A DNA stretch of 64,000 nucleotides from Chamaea fasciata. Its lineage: Eukaryota; Chordata; Aves; Passeriformes; Sylviidae. The stretch lies in assembly GCA_029207755.1 (NCBI GenBank), contig JARCOQ010000017.1:1-64000 (forward strand). The letters run 5' to 3'. This document shows positions 38,733 through 47,483 of the stretch, one piece after another; positions within the stretch are counted from its first letter, which is position 1; the number at the start of each line of letters is the position of its first letter. The notes under the pieces are model-generated. The model was not told the origin of the DNA. It saw nothing but the letters and a program-made list of their open reading frames with translations, and searched no databases. The translations under genes were made by a program, and so were the position numbers.

Positions 38733-40635
38733 GGACACCTAGGGGACAGCCAGGGCACCCCCAGGGACACCTAGGGGACACCAGGGCACTCCCAGGGACA
38801 CCTAGGGGAGAGCCAGGGAACCCCCAGGGACACCTAAGGGACAGCCAGGGAACCCCCAGGGACACCTAAGGGACAGCCAGGGCATCCCCAGGGATAGCCA
38901 GGGCACTACCACGAACACCTAGGGGACAGCAAGGGCACCCCAGGGACAGCCACGGGACAGCCAGGGCCCCCCCAGGGACAGCCAGGGCACCCCCAGGGAC
39001 ACCTAGGGGACAGCCAGAGAACCCCCAGGGACACCTAAGGGACAGCCAGGGCACCCCCAGGGACGCTTAGGGGACAGTCAGGGCACCCCAAGGACAGCCA
39101 GGGAACCCCCAGGGACACCTAGGGCCCCCCAGGGACACCTAGGGGACAGCCAGGGAACCTCCAGGGACACCTAAAGGACAGCCAAGGCACTCCCAGGGAC
39201 ACCTTCGGTACAGCCAAGGCACCTCAGGGACACATAGGGGACAGCCAGGGCCCCCACAGGGACACCTAGGGGACAGCCCGGGGACCCCAAGGTGCACCTA
39301 GGGGACGGCAAGGGAACCCCAAGGGACAGCCGGGGCACCCCAAGGGACAGCTCTGGGACAGCCAGGGCACCCCTGGGGACACCTAGGGGACAGGGAGGGC
39401 ACTTTCGGGGACAGCCAGGGCACCCCAGGGACAGTCAGGGCACCCCCAGGGACACCTAGGGGACACCAGGGACACCTAGGGGACAGCCAGGGAACCTCCA
39501 GGGACACCTAAAGGACAGCCAAGGCACTCCCAGGGACACGTAGGGGACAGCCAGGGCACCCCCAGGGACACCTAGGGGACAGCCAGGGCACTCCCAGGGA
39601 CACCTAGGGTCAGCCAGGGCACCCCCAGGGACACCTAAGGGACAGCCAGGGCACCCCCAGGGACGCTTAGGGGACAGCCAGGGCACCCCCAGGGACACCC
39701 AGGGCGCCCCAGGGACACCTAGGGGACAGCCAGGGAACCTCCAGGGACACCTAAAGGACAGCCAAGGCACCCCCAGGGACACCTAGGGGACAGCCAGGGC
39801 ACCCTAGGGACAGTCAGGGCACCCCAAGAGACACCCAGGGCACCCCAGGGACACCTAAGGGACAGCCAGGGCACCCCAGGGAGAGCCAGGGCACCCCCAG
39901 GGACGCCTAGGGGACAGTCAGGGCACCCCAGGGACAGCCAGGGAACCCCCAGGGACACCTAGGGGACAGCCAGGGCACCCCCAGGGACACCTAGGGGACA
40001 GCCAGGGAACCCCCAGGGACACCTAGGGGACAGCCAGGGCACCCCCAGGGACGCCTAGGGGACAGTCAGGGCACCCCCAGGGACAGCCAGAGCACCCCCA
40101 GGGACAGCCACGGGACAGCCAGGGAACCCCCAGAAACACCTAGGGGACAGCCAGGGCATCCTCAGGGACACCTAGGGGACAGCCAGGGCACCCATTAGGG
40201 ACACCTAGGGGACAGCCAGGGAACCCCCAGGGACACCTAGGGGACAGCCAGGGCACCCCCAGGGACGCCTAGGGGACAGTCAGGGCACCCCAGGGACAGC
40301 CAGGGAACCCCCAGGGACACCTAGGGGACAGCCAGGGCACCCCCAGGGACGCCTAGGGGACAGTCAGGGCACCCCAGGGACAGTCAGGGCACCCCCAGGG
40401 ACACCTAGAGGACAGCCATGGAACTCCCAGGGACACCTAGGGGACAGCCAGGGAACCCCCAGGCACACCTAAGGGACAGCCAGGGCACCCCAGGGAGAGC
40501 CAGGGCACTCCCACGGACACCTAGGGGACAGCCAGGGCACCCCAGGGACACATAGGGGACAGCCAGGGCGACCCCAAAGTGCACCCAGGGGACGGCAAGG
40601 GCACCGCAGAGACAGCCAGGGCACCCAGAGCTCCA
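38733..40635. repeat. Diverged right edge of the minisatellite domain
   Basis: The same 32-bp-type units, but noticeably degraded: ACACCTTCGGTACAGCC near 39,205, GCACCCATTAGGGACACC near 40,190, GTCAGGGCACCCCAAGAG near 39,815. The last recognisable units fade out near 40,610-40,635 before GAGCTCCAAGGGC. The ~2-kb higher-order blocks are absent. This is the expected picture of an array edge that escapes homogenisation. No gene seen. Confidence 0.88.
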
Positions 40636-40881
40636 AGGGCTATCCAAGGGATGCTCAAAACCCTTACCAACGATTGGCTTTAATAAAGCAACTCACACAA
40701 AGTCACCAACATCACGCGGACACAGCACCATTCTTTTGTTGGTCTGTAACGGCTGCAACAAAATACGCCCTCCTGGAAGCAGTTCAGCACTTACTGATCA
40801 CTTCTTTGTTTTGGCACTTCCCAGCCAGGGCCTGCGGGGCCTCCTGCAGATGCAGGTCTTCGCTGACAAGGCTCCACTTGT

Positions 40882-40922
40882 GCAGCAGCAGCAGCAGGAG
40901 CAGGAGCAGCAGCAGCAGCAGC
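40882..40922 (+). repeat. CAG/GAG trinucleotide microsatellite
   Basis: Uninterrupted CAG units broken by two GAG units, about 41 bp. Read on plus in frame it gives Q5-E-Q-E-Q5. On minus it gives cysteine-rich strings in one frame. It is probably length-polymorphic. Confidence 0.9.
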
Positions 40923-42289
40923 TCCCTGAAATTTTAGAAAATATTAGAAAAATACAGGCAAAAATCTCACCTCTGTCCTCCCCTAAGAACATCCCCAGGA
41001 CATCATCCCAGTTTTTCCCAGCTAGGAGCTGCAAGGAATTCAGGCAGGGGAAATGACATCAGGGAACAGCTTTGTAAAGTCAAAGGCAGAAAGAGAAGAT
41101 CCACCAGCAAAGGGCAGGAAAGGGGAAAGGTTTCTGAAAACATTTCTGCAGTCTAATTAATAATTATTTCCGCTTCCCCAGCGAGAAGAACACAGACTCA
41201 CAGCCATTCAGGCCTGACAGTCCCCTGCAGCCAGAGCTCAGCACACATCCACAGAAGCAAGTCCAGCATCTGAAAGAAAAAAAAAACAAAAAAACAAAAA
41301 CCAAACACAACAATCAAACCAGTAGGAAAAGGTGATTTCTTTGGCTTCAAAGTTATTTCAAGTTCTTAAAGCCCAACACAGCTGCTAGGAGAAACAGAGT
41401 CAGGGCTCCTGGCAGACAGAGGGTGTTTTCCCCCCGAGGGGATTGCAGAGGAATTGTCTGGGACTTGGACTGTCCCTCGGGGTGACACCAGTTGCTGTGA
41501 CTTCTATCATTCCATATGTTTGACTCCCAAAACTTCCCAGCCCAGGGGCTTGAGCTGACAGGGCAGCACAAAGATTGTTCTCTGTGTGGTGCCCAGATTT
41601 GGGGTTCACTGTCACCTTTGCTAGTTTAGATGAATTATACCCACGGCCCCGAATTCCCTGCTCAGTTCCCGCTGCAATAACCTCACAGTGCCTCACGGAG
41701 CACGGATATTCCCACGCAGAGCTGCTGCTTGAATGCCAGACGTGTCAGGAACCAGCAGAGCTTCCAAGGAAGCTCAGCAGGATGGGGACAGGATAGGTTT
41801 CTATTCCATAGATTTGGTTAATTATAACCCTCACCCCCTGGGGGTCACCTGTCAGATTTCCCTGGAATTCAGCCACCCCCCTGAGCTCGGGCTCCAGGTG
41901 ATGTTTCAGAGCAGGAGAAGGCACTGGCCGGCCTGTGCTGAGGCAGCCCCTGTGCCCTCGGGAGGACACAGCTCCCTGCAGGAGCTCAGCTCCTTTCCGA
42001 GCCCCAGCAGTGGCCTCTGCAAGTGCCTTTCCCTCAGGCAAGGGACGCCCATCCCTGCCTTCAGCACGCCTCCAGTGGGACCCACCTGCAAAAGCTTTCC
42101 ATCGCTTCTGCACTCCGGCCGGCTCCCTGGAAAAGTCCAGACCTCATCCAAACGAAACTCCATCCCACTCAAACCTTTGATTTTGAGGCATCTCCGAGGG
42201 CCGTTGCTCTGGATTTAATTTCTGTGAGGGAGGAGCGCCTTGGCTTTAATGCTGCCGACGGGTGATGTCCTCAGGCTGAAAGGGAGGGG

Positions 42290-42780
42290 ATTTGGGGTGG
42301 CCAGGACATCCCTGGCAACTGTGTGGGAGCTCCGGGAGGTGGGAATTGCTGTCTGAGCCCCTCTGCAGACAGCCCGAGCCGCCGTTCCCGGGCAATGCCA
42401 GCTGTTCCCCGGGGAGCTCTTGGGCTGTGGGTGCCTCTGTCCGGGCTGCAGCATCTCCCCGTGCCCGGCGGGAGCAGCCCCTGGCCGAGGAGCCGCGGCA
42501 GCCCCGGGGCCGTGTCCGTGCCAGCCCCGAGCCCGGCCCCGGGCCCTGCGTTTGGCCGCCGCTGCCACGGGCGGGGCCCCGCAGGCACAGCTCCTCCCTG
42601 CACATCATCCCAGGGCTGCTGGCCCCGCTGGGGCTGCCGGCCTCCTTCCTCCCTGCGCCTCCGGGCACCCGGGACACCTGCAGGAAACCCCGAGGGACAC
42701 TGCAGGCGGCACGGGGGGGCACCGAGGCCTCCGGCCAGAAAAGCAGCCCCGGCCTCAGCAGCTGCCATCAGTTTGGCCCG
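42290..42780. other. GC-rich block, possible minor CpG island
   Basis: High GC with many CG dinucleotides (GGCCGAGGAGCCGCGGCAGC and neighbours). Both strands are open for over 150 codons, as expected when stops are rare in GC-rich DNA. A minus-strand ATG at about 42,766 opens a frame starting MAAAEAGAAFLAGGLGAPP, but its Kozak context is weak and I see no family match. It could be a first exon, or simply GC-rich intron. Confidence 0.4.
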
Positions 42781-42784
42781 GCAA

Positions 42785-42834
42785 CACTCACCTGCAGGAA
42801 ACGCCCCTGTGCGGGTGGGACCGGCCCTGCCTCT
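42785..42834 (-). other. Candidate minus-strand exon end with strong donor
   Basis: On the minus strand CCTGCAG precedes GTGAGTG, a near-ideal donor (exon edge 42,792). An acceptor-like CTCTGCAG after a pyrimidine-rich stretch (CTTCCCTTCTTCC) lies 43 nt upstream, giving a 43-nt candidate exon at 42,792-42,834. Coding status unknown. Confidence 0.3.
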
Positions 42835-43070
42835 CTGCAGAGCTTTGGCCGTGGAAGAAGGGAAGCCTCAGGACTTGTCCTGCTCCTTTCCGCCCGGAAA
42901 GAGACTTTGTGTGAGTACTTTTACGGCAGCTGCTGGGTAAATCCTGGAAAGGACAGGAAATCAGCGTCACTGGAAGAGCTTTGTGCTGTCGTGAGCTGCC
43001 AGCCACTTCTGCCCTCGAGCCATTCCAGGGGCTGGTGTGTGAAGCAGCTTTGGCAGAGAAGGCGGCACTG

Positions 43071-43102
43071 CACTTACCTTAGTGGGGCCAAGCGTTGCCA
43101 TC
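43071..43102 (-). other. Candidate minus-strand exon end with strong donor next to the tRNA-like element
   Basis: On the minus strand CCCCACTAAG precedes GTAAGTG, a consensus donor (exon edge 43,078). A possible acceptor CCTCCATAG lies 25 nt upstream. A short frame MGMDLHRMATLGPTK runs into the donor. Its position downstream (on minus) of the promoter-like array suits an early exon of a minus-strand transcript, but this is inference. Confidence 0.35.
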
Positions 43103-43126
43103 CTATGGAGGTCCATCCCCATAATG

Positions 43127-43199
43127 CAGAGATTGGTTCAGCTGCTTGGAGCAGAGTCCGGGTAATGCCAAGGTGCTGAGTTCGATTCTCAAACGGTCC
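43127..43199 (+). tRNA. Degenerate tRNA-Ile-derived sequence (pseudogene or SINE head)
   Basis: The D-arm-like GTTCAGCTGCTTGGAGC (tRNA-Ile has GCTCAGTTGGTTAGAGC), then 17 bases to GCCAAGGT, then GAGTTCGATTCTC as the T-arm/B box and ACGGTCC as the 3' acceptor side. Spacing between these parts equals that of vertebrate tRNA-Ile. The 5' acceptor side (CAGAGAT) does not pair with the 3' side, and the anticodon position reads GGT rather than AAT, so it is not a functional tRNA. Songbirds have a tRNA-Ile-derived SINE (TguSINE1, from memory). I see no CR1-type tail here, so a tRNA pseudogene is equally possible. Confidence 0.6.
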
Positions 43200-43237
43200 G
43201 TCCGCTTGAGAGTCAGATTTTAGGATCCCTCTCAGCC

Positions 43238-43423
43238 TCAGTATATCCTGTGACCTGGAAATAAGAGGAAAATTCTCGGCTGAGTTTTAATAAAACAGCT
43301 TTTGCCATTGCAGGGTGTGAGCTGCACTCGGCGATTTTCGGCCGCGACGAGCCCCACGAGCCTTCCGCCCTTCCTTGCCGCCATCATGGTTGCGTCTGAG
43401 GCCACTTCCGGTTCCGCGGGCAT
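43238..43423 (-). CDS. Candidate first-exon ORF at the promoter edge
   Basis: Minus-strand frame of 61 codons starting at 43,423. An internal ATG in the context GCAACCATGATGGCGGCAAG, overlapping a YY1-like motif, opens MMAARKGGRLVGLVAAENRR and continues to a stop near 43,238. A promoter-embedded ATG of this kind is common in housekeeping genes. No family recognised, and no clear donor found inside the frame. It could be a first coding exon or incidental. Confidence 0.25.
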   Translation of the reverse strand: MPAEPEVASDATMMAARKGGRLVGLVAAENRRVQLTPCNGKSCFIKTQPRIFLLFPGHRIY

Positions 43424-43602
43424 CTTTTTTGCGGCACCTCTAAGGCGCCCGGCAGGTGTTTACACAGACGCCTGACTAAATCCGCGAATCCGAACGCAAG
43501 CGCGGCGCGGCTGAGCACACGGCCCGTGTCCCCACACCTGGAGACGCCGCGGAAAATTGCGCCCGGGCGGCGCCGTAGTCGGGGTTTCGTGCAGGCATCT
43601 GG

Positions 43603-43686
43603 CTAAACGCCTATAGGGTCCTTATTTTTTCGCGCCCTTTTGGCCGCCCTTTTTGGAAGGTCGGGCGCCTCGCGCCTGGGCGCCAT
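43603..43686 (-). CDS. Short basic ORF in promoter unit 1 (27 codons)
   Basis: Begins at an ATG in strong context (ACAAAATGGCG) and reads MAPRREAPDLPKRAAKRA followed by RKNKDPIGV and stop. It is repeated in the next units (43,949-44,032 with N to I; 44,296-44,379 beginning MAARREAP with its ATG inside the YY1 motif AAGATGGCGGC). It is lysine/arginine rich and resembles a nuclear localisation string. It could be a tiny upstream ORF or first-exon peptide, or chance coding in a recent duplication, because all copies are so similar that codon constraint cannot be judged. Confidence 0.2.
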   Translation of the reverse strand: MAPRREAPDLPKRAAKRARKNKDPIGV

Positions 43687-43948
43687 TTTGTGAGGGGCGT
43701 CGCGTGACTTCCGCTTTTGCTCGCCGCCATCTTGGCTGCGGCTGAGGCCACTTCCGTCCCGGCCGCCATGTTCTTGGCGGCTCGGCATAGGCCCCCGGCA
43801 GGTGTTTACACAGACGCCTGAATAAATCCACGAATTTAAAAGCAAGCGCGGCGCGGCTGAGCACACGGCCCGTGTCCCCACACCTGGAGACGCCGCGGAA
43901 AATTGCGCCCCGGCGGCGCCGTTGTCGGGGTTTCGTGCAGGCATCTGG

Positions 43949-44032
43949 CTAAACGCCTATAGGGTCCTTAATTTTTCGCGCCCTTTTGGCCGCCCTTTTT
44001 GGAAGGTCGGGCGCCTCGCGCCTGGGCGCCAT
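43949..44032 (-). CDS. Short basic ORF in promoter unit 2
   Basis: Same 27-codon frame as at 43,603-43,686, exactly 346 bp away. One replacement (RKN to RKI) arises from TAATTTTT versus TATTTTTT near 43,970. Same caveats. Confidence 0.2.
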   Translation of the reverse strand: MAPRREAPDLPKRAAKRARKIKDPIGV

Positions 44033-44295
44033 TTTGTGAGGGGCGTCGCGTGACTTCCGCTTTTGCTCGCCGCCATCTTGGCTGCGGCTGAGGCCACTTC
44101 CGTCCCGGCCGCCATGTTCTTGGCGGCTCGGCATAGGCCTCCGCCAGGTGTTTACACAGACGCCTGACTAAATCCGCGAATCCGAACGCAAGCGCGGCGC
44201 GGCTGAGCACACGACCGGTGTCCCTACACCTGGAAACGCCGCGGAAAATTGCGCCCGGGCGGCGCCGTAGTCGGGGTTTTTGTGCAGGCGTCTGG

Positions 44296-44379
44296 CTAAA
44301 CGCCTATAGGGTCCTTATTTTTTCGCGCCCTTTTGGCCGCCCTTTTTGGAAGGTCGGGCGCCTCGCGTCTCGCCGCCAT
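44296..44379 (-). CDS. Short basic ORF in promoter unit 3
   Basis: Third copy. An internal deletion fused the frame to the YY1 motif, so the start is now AAGATGGCGGCGAG and the peptide begins MAARREAPDLPKR. Length is again 27 codons despite the deletion, because the start codon is supplied by the YY1 box. The frame is also open upstream for 88 more codons in GC-rich DNA. Confidence 0.2.
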   Translation of the reverse strand: MAARREAPDLPKRAAKRARKNKDPIGV

Positions 44380-44639
44380 CTTGGTAGTGGAACCCACTAA
44401 AATGCCCCCTCGGCTCCTCCCACAAGCGCCTGACTGAATGGACTGCAGCCCGCGGCGCCGCTGCGCCCCCATCCCGTGTCCGCACACCCGCAAACGCCGC
44501 GGAAAATCGCGCCCGGACGGCTCCGGGGTCCGGGTGGCGCGCGCAGGCAGCCGGCTGCCACGCGCCCGGGCTCCTTGCCTTTTTCCCTCCCTTTCGGCCC
44601 CGAGCTGCGGGCGGGCGGGCGGCAGCGCCGCCCCCGAGC

Positions 44640-44960
44640 TCACAATGCGGGGCTGCCACGCGCGTCGGGGACGGGCGGGGGGGACAGCTGCACTACCGCT
44701 CTTTGGCCACAGGGTGGCAGCATTGTCTCACAGATCATGAGGGACGGGCACGGGGGACAGCTGCACTACCGCTCTTTGCCCACCGGGTGGCAGCATTGCC
44801 ACACAGATCAGGCGGGACGGGCGGGAGGGACAGCTGCAGTACCGCTCTTTGCCCACACGGTGGCAGCATTGCCGCACAGATCAGACGGGACGCGCGGGAC
44901 GGGACAGCTGCACTACCGCTCTCTGCCCACAGGGTGGCAGCACTGCCGCGCGGCGGCGCG
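44640..44960 (+). promoter_or_regulatory. Four tandem 73-74-bp units, each with a CTCF-like site
   Basis: Each unit reads GACAGCTGCACTACCGCTC then TTTGCCCAC(A/C)(G/C)GGTGGCAGCA. The 14-mers CCACAGGGTGGCAG (44,707-44,720), CCACCGGGTGGCAG (44,780-44,793), CCACACGGTGGCAG (44,853-44,866) and CCACAGGGTGGCAG (44,927-44,940) match the known CTCF core (CC-purine-C-N-N-GG-N-GGCAG), all in the same orientation. TGCACTACC or TGCAGTACC starts 18 bp upstream of each core and resembles the upstream CTCF submotif. The changes between copies fall at tolerated core positions. Each unit also has an E-box-like CAGCTG. Confidence 0.65.
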
Positions 44961-45059
44961 GAGCGGAGGCATAAACGAACGTGCCCAGGAATGCCCTGGC
45001 GAACAGCCTCCGGAATAAATGGCCCAAAAGACCCCCGAGCACACCTGCGAGAACCCTGC

Positions 45060-45700
45060 CAGCAACCAGACCGAAACAAAAAAGCCTTTCGTTCAGGCTC
45101 TATTTCAATATTTTTTATCTTTGTGATTCTGATATTTACATTCATCATTACAATTCATCTTTTATATTATGTACATTATACATCATGTATTATGTTTATT
45201 ATACTATTATATTTATTATAGATATTAAATATAGAAAGTTATATATAAAATAATTTATTTATTATGTAATGTTATAAATAATAATACATTTCATTTAAAT
45301 ATGATTATGTACATTATAGATGTTTATATTATGTATATTAAATATATTTATAAAACGTGTAGTAAGTAATAATATATTGTGTATTTTTTATTGATATTAT
45401 TTTTCATATCCTATACTTTTTGTTATTTTTCTTTTTCATTATTTTTTAAATTCGTTTGTTTATATTTTAAACGATATTTTACACTAGATGAATTCATGAA
45501 CCTAACACATCAGAAACACAATTAATTTGAATTAAATGAGCCTGGTTTTCTAAGGGGTAAAGTTTTAATCTTTATTTAGATAATATGGGCATATTTTCTC
45601 TATCTGTATGGGGTTTTTTTGGTGGGTTGCGGGGGATTTTATTTTGGGGGTTTTCTTTTTTTGTTCGCTTTGTTTTGGATTTCTTTGCTAATAAACAAGC
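45060..45700. repeat. AT-rich low-complexity region
   Basis: Begins abruptly after the CpG-rich block. 45,130-45,480 is made of imperfect ATTATGTACATTATA and TATTAAATATA strings. 45,600-45,690 is T/G-rich (GGGTTTTCTTTTTTTGTTC). No gene, and no clear transposon ends seen. Confidence 0.85.
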
Positions 45701-46019
45701 AGGGTCGGAGAGTTCAAAATAAAACGTCTACTTTGTTTTTATTGCTCCCTCTGAAATACGCCTCGACAGCCTGGACAGCAGGCTGCTGCTGGTAACACTG
45801 TGCACGGGTAGGAGGAGACCTGGTCGGGGCTGGGAAGGAAAAAACGGCACCACGGTGGTCACAGCTTTCTCCCTTCAGGAGTTTTATGGAGCAGAAAATA
45901 CAGAGCTTTTGCCAACTGCGCTCTCTATGACATCCGGACGTCCAGCGGGCACCGAGGTCATTTCTCATCTTTCTTGCCAACAGCCAAACCCCCAGGCGCC
46001 CGGGGGAAGAAAGAGTATG
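45701..46019. other. Unannotated unique stretch
   Basis: Mixed-composition DNA between two low-complexity tracts. Short frames occur on both strands (for example minus 45,714-46,064, which runs into T-rich strings), without splice or family support. I see nothing I can call. Confidence 0.5.
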
Positions 46020-46345
46020 GGGAAAAAAAAAAAGGAACAAAGAAAACATGAAAAAATAAACCAAAACTATAGAAAATAATAAATAAAATTAAAATACCAA
46101 AAGAAAAAAATTTCAAAGTAACAAAAAAGTGGAAAAAAAATTTAAACAAAAAATTAAAATAAAAAACGAAAAGTAGTTTTAACAAGTAAATAAATAGCTA
46201 AAGAAAAAAAATAAAAATTAAAAAACTGAAGAAAAAGTCTTTGAAAAACCACAAAACGCAACATGAAAAACCACAACAAAAGAGCACAAAAATACAAAAA
46301 TAACAAAAAATAAAAGACAAAATTAAATAAACGCAGCTCTCACCT
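46020..46345 (+). repeat. A-rich low-complexity tract
   Basis: About 320 bp dominated by A, with AAAATAAAATTAAAAT-like strings on plus (T-rich on minus). No flanking target-site duplication or retroelement body recognised, so I cannot assign it to a retrotransposon tail. Confidence 0.85.
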
Positions 46346-47063
46346 CCTGCCACTGCCTAAAAAAGCGCCATGGCTTTCCTCAATTATGCAGCAATAAGGG
46401 AAACAAACCCAGTGCCCCCCAGAACAGAAGGTTTTCTAGACAATTCCCACTTCTGCTTGGAAACAAATTCTATTTTAGTGGGAAGCTCATTTTGGACAAA
46501 CACCCAAATGTGCCAAGGTAGGAAAGAACCAGCCCCTTGTGTCCAAGGAACAGCAGCTAGGCCTGGATTCAGGTTTTAATGGCATTTATGTAATTAAAAA
46601 TGCAGTAAATTGAACTTTACAAAGAGACGAATCGTGGCAAATAAATACTTCAAAGTTTTCTTGGGAAATCACAGAATTTTGTGGAGATGGTGCTGGACAA
46701 TTGCTGATTTACCAACATTAATTGGGTAAATTTCCTTAGAAATGTGCTCTACAAGGTACAAAAATTCCAATTAGGATGGAAAATTGGAATAAATAAATAT
46801 TCCCTTACTAAAATCAGAGAGAAAATCAGAGTTATTCCTTCAATTAAAAGGAAGGAATAACATCCAAATCCAAGCCTGCCTGGAAAACAAGCTCAGGAAT
46901 TTCTAACATTGAAAACTTTTGCAAGAGTCATGAAGTTGGTGAAAGTTCATGGAATGATGATTTAAAATCTGCTTCCTCTGCTCTGATTTAAAGGGAAGTG
47001 GGAATTCAACAGGTCCAGTTACTCCCATCCAACCTTGGACTGGGATAAGGCCTTCCAGTGGCT

Positions 47064-47099
47064 TCACTTCCTACTGGCTCTCTCCTTTTCGCCAACTAC
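47064..47099 (-). other. Candidate terminal exon start
   Basis: A strong acceptor (CTGTTGCTTTTCCTCTTGCAG split around its last bases) precedes GTAGTTGGCGAAAAGG. One frame gives VVGEKERASRK and stop; the frame continuing phase 1 from the 47,261-47,483 exon gives a short SWRKGESQ tail and stop. Either way it would end the reading frame. Only the edge next to the acceptor is supported. Confidence 0.25.
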
Positions 47100-47260
47100 C
47101 TGCAAGAGGAAAAGCAACAGGAATAAAGTCTCAAACAGGATGGCCTTGGTCCAGGCAGACTGAAATGCAGCTCCCAGGGAGGGAGGCCAGGCTGTGCCTC
47201 GGGGAGCTCCGGGAATCTGGGATTGCCCGTGGGATTCAAGGGCTGGAAAAGCACACCCAC

Positions 47261-47483
47261 CTGCCAGGTTCAGTGCTGGGACAGAGCAAGGCCGGGGCTC
47301 GGGGGCAGCAGTCAGAGCTGGGACTGCAGGAGAACACCCCAAACCCGGGTTAAACATCCGGCACGACACGCAGCACGCTCCGGGAGAAACTCGGGCGGGA
47401 GAAGCCCCGGGATGCTCCACGTTCCTTGCCCTTGGCAGCTGTGCCAGGGCCTCCCTCAGAATGCTGACCTCACCGTGCAGCTC
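47261..47483 (-). other. Candidate minus-strand coding exon (223 nt)
   Basis: Acceptor CTCCTGTTTTGTAG directly precedes an open frame beginning ELHGEVSILREALAQLPR, helical and charged in composition. The block ends at CCTGGCAG before GTGGGT, a good donor. The second half of the frame is proline/cysteine rich and less protein-like, so the true exon may be shorter. The frame also remains open across the next intron-like stretch to 47,064. Family not recognised. Confidence 0.3.

Larger units (their letters stand above)
40636..43126. other. Single-copy flank, no gene called
   Basis: Non-repetitive DNA between the minisatellite domain and the promoter array. It contains a CAG repeat (40,882-40,922), an A-rich stretch (41,276-41,310), a GC-rich block (about 42,290-42,780) and two good minus-strand splice donors (42,785-42,791 and 43,071-43,077). 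A plus-strand frame from 40,736 to 41,056 includes the CAG-encoded glutamines followed by LPEILENIRKIQ. That is protein-like but has no ATG start and no recognised family. The 295-codon plus-strand frame at 42,292-43,179 has no ATG start and tracks the GC-rich block. I call neither as a gene. Confidence 0.6.
43376..44600 (-). promoter_or_regulatory. CpG-rich tandem array of a 346-bp promoter-like unit
   Basis: A partial left copy (43,376-43,456), two full copies (43,457-43,802 and 43,803-44,148, period 346 bp), a third copy with an internal deletion (44,149 to about 44,392), and a diverged fourth (about 44,423-44,600). Each full copy carries CGCCGCCATCTTGG, a perfect YY1-type site (43,723; 44,069; third copy 44,372; partial copy 43,377 as GCCGCCATCATGG). 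Each also has TTTCGCGC (E2F-like; 43,628, 43,974, 44,321), GGCGCCATTTTG in the full copies, and CACTTCCG ETS-like sites. YY1 sites in such promoters usually read AAGATGGCGGC on the transcribed sense strand just downstream of the start, which points to minus-strand transcription. Confidence 0.7.

Noticed and set aside
1..40635. CRISPR-like array
   Set aside because: Repeats are contiguous without unique spacers, are extremely GC-rich, and lie in vertebrate-type DNA without cas genes.
42292..43179. 295-codon plus-strand open frame
   Set aside because: No ATG start, coincides with a GC-rich block where stops are rare, both strands are open, and it runs into the tRNA-like element.
46020..46345. 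Poly-A tail of a retrotransposon
   Set aside because: A-rich but no adjacent element body, no CR1-type terminal octamer and no visible target-site duplication.
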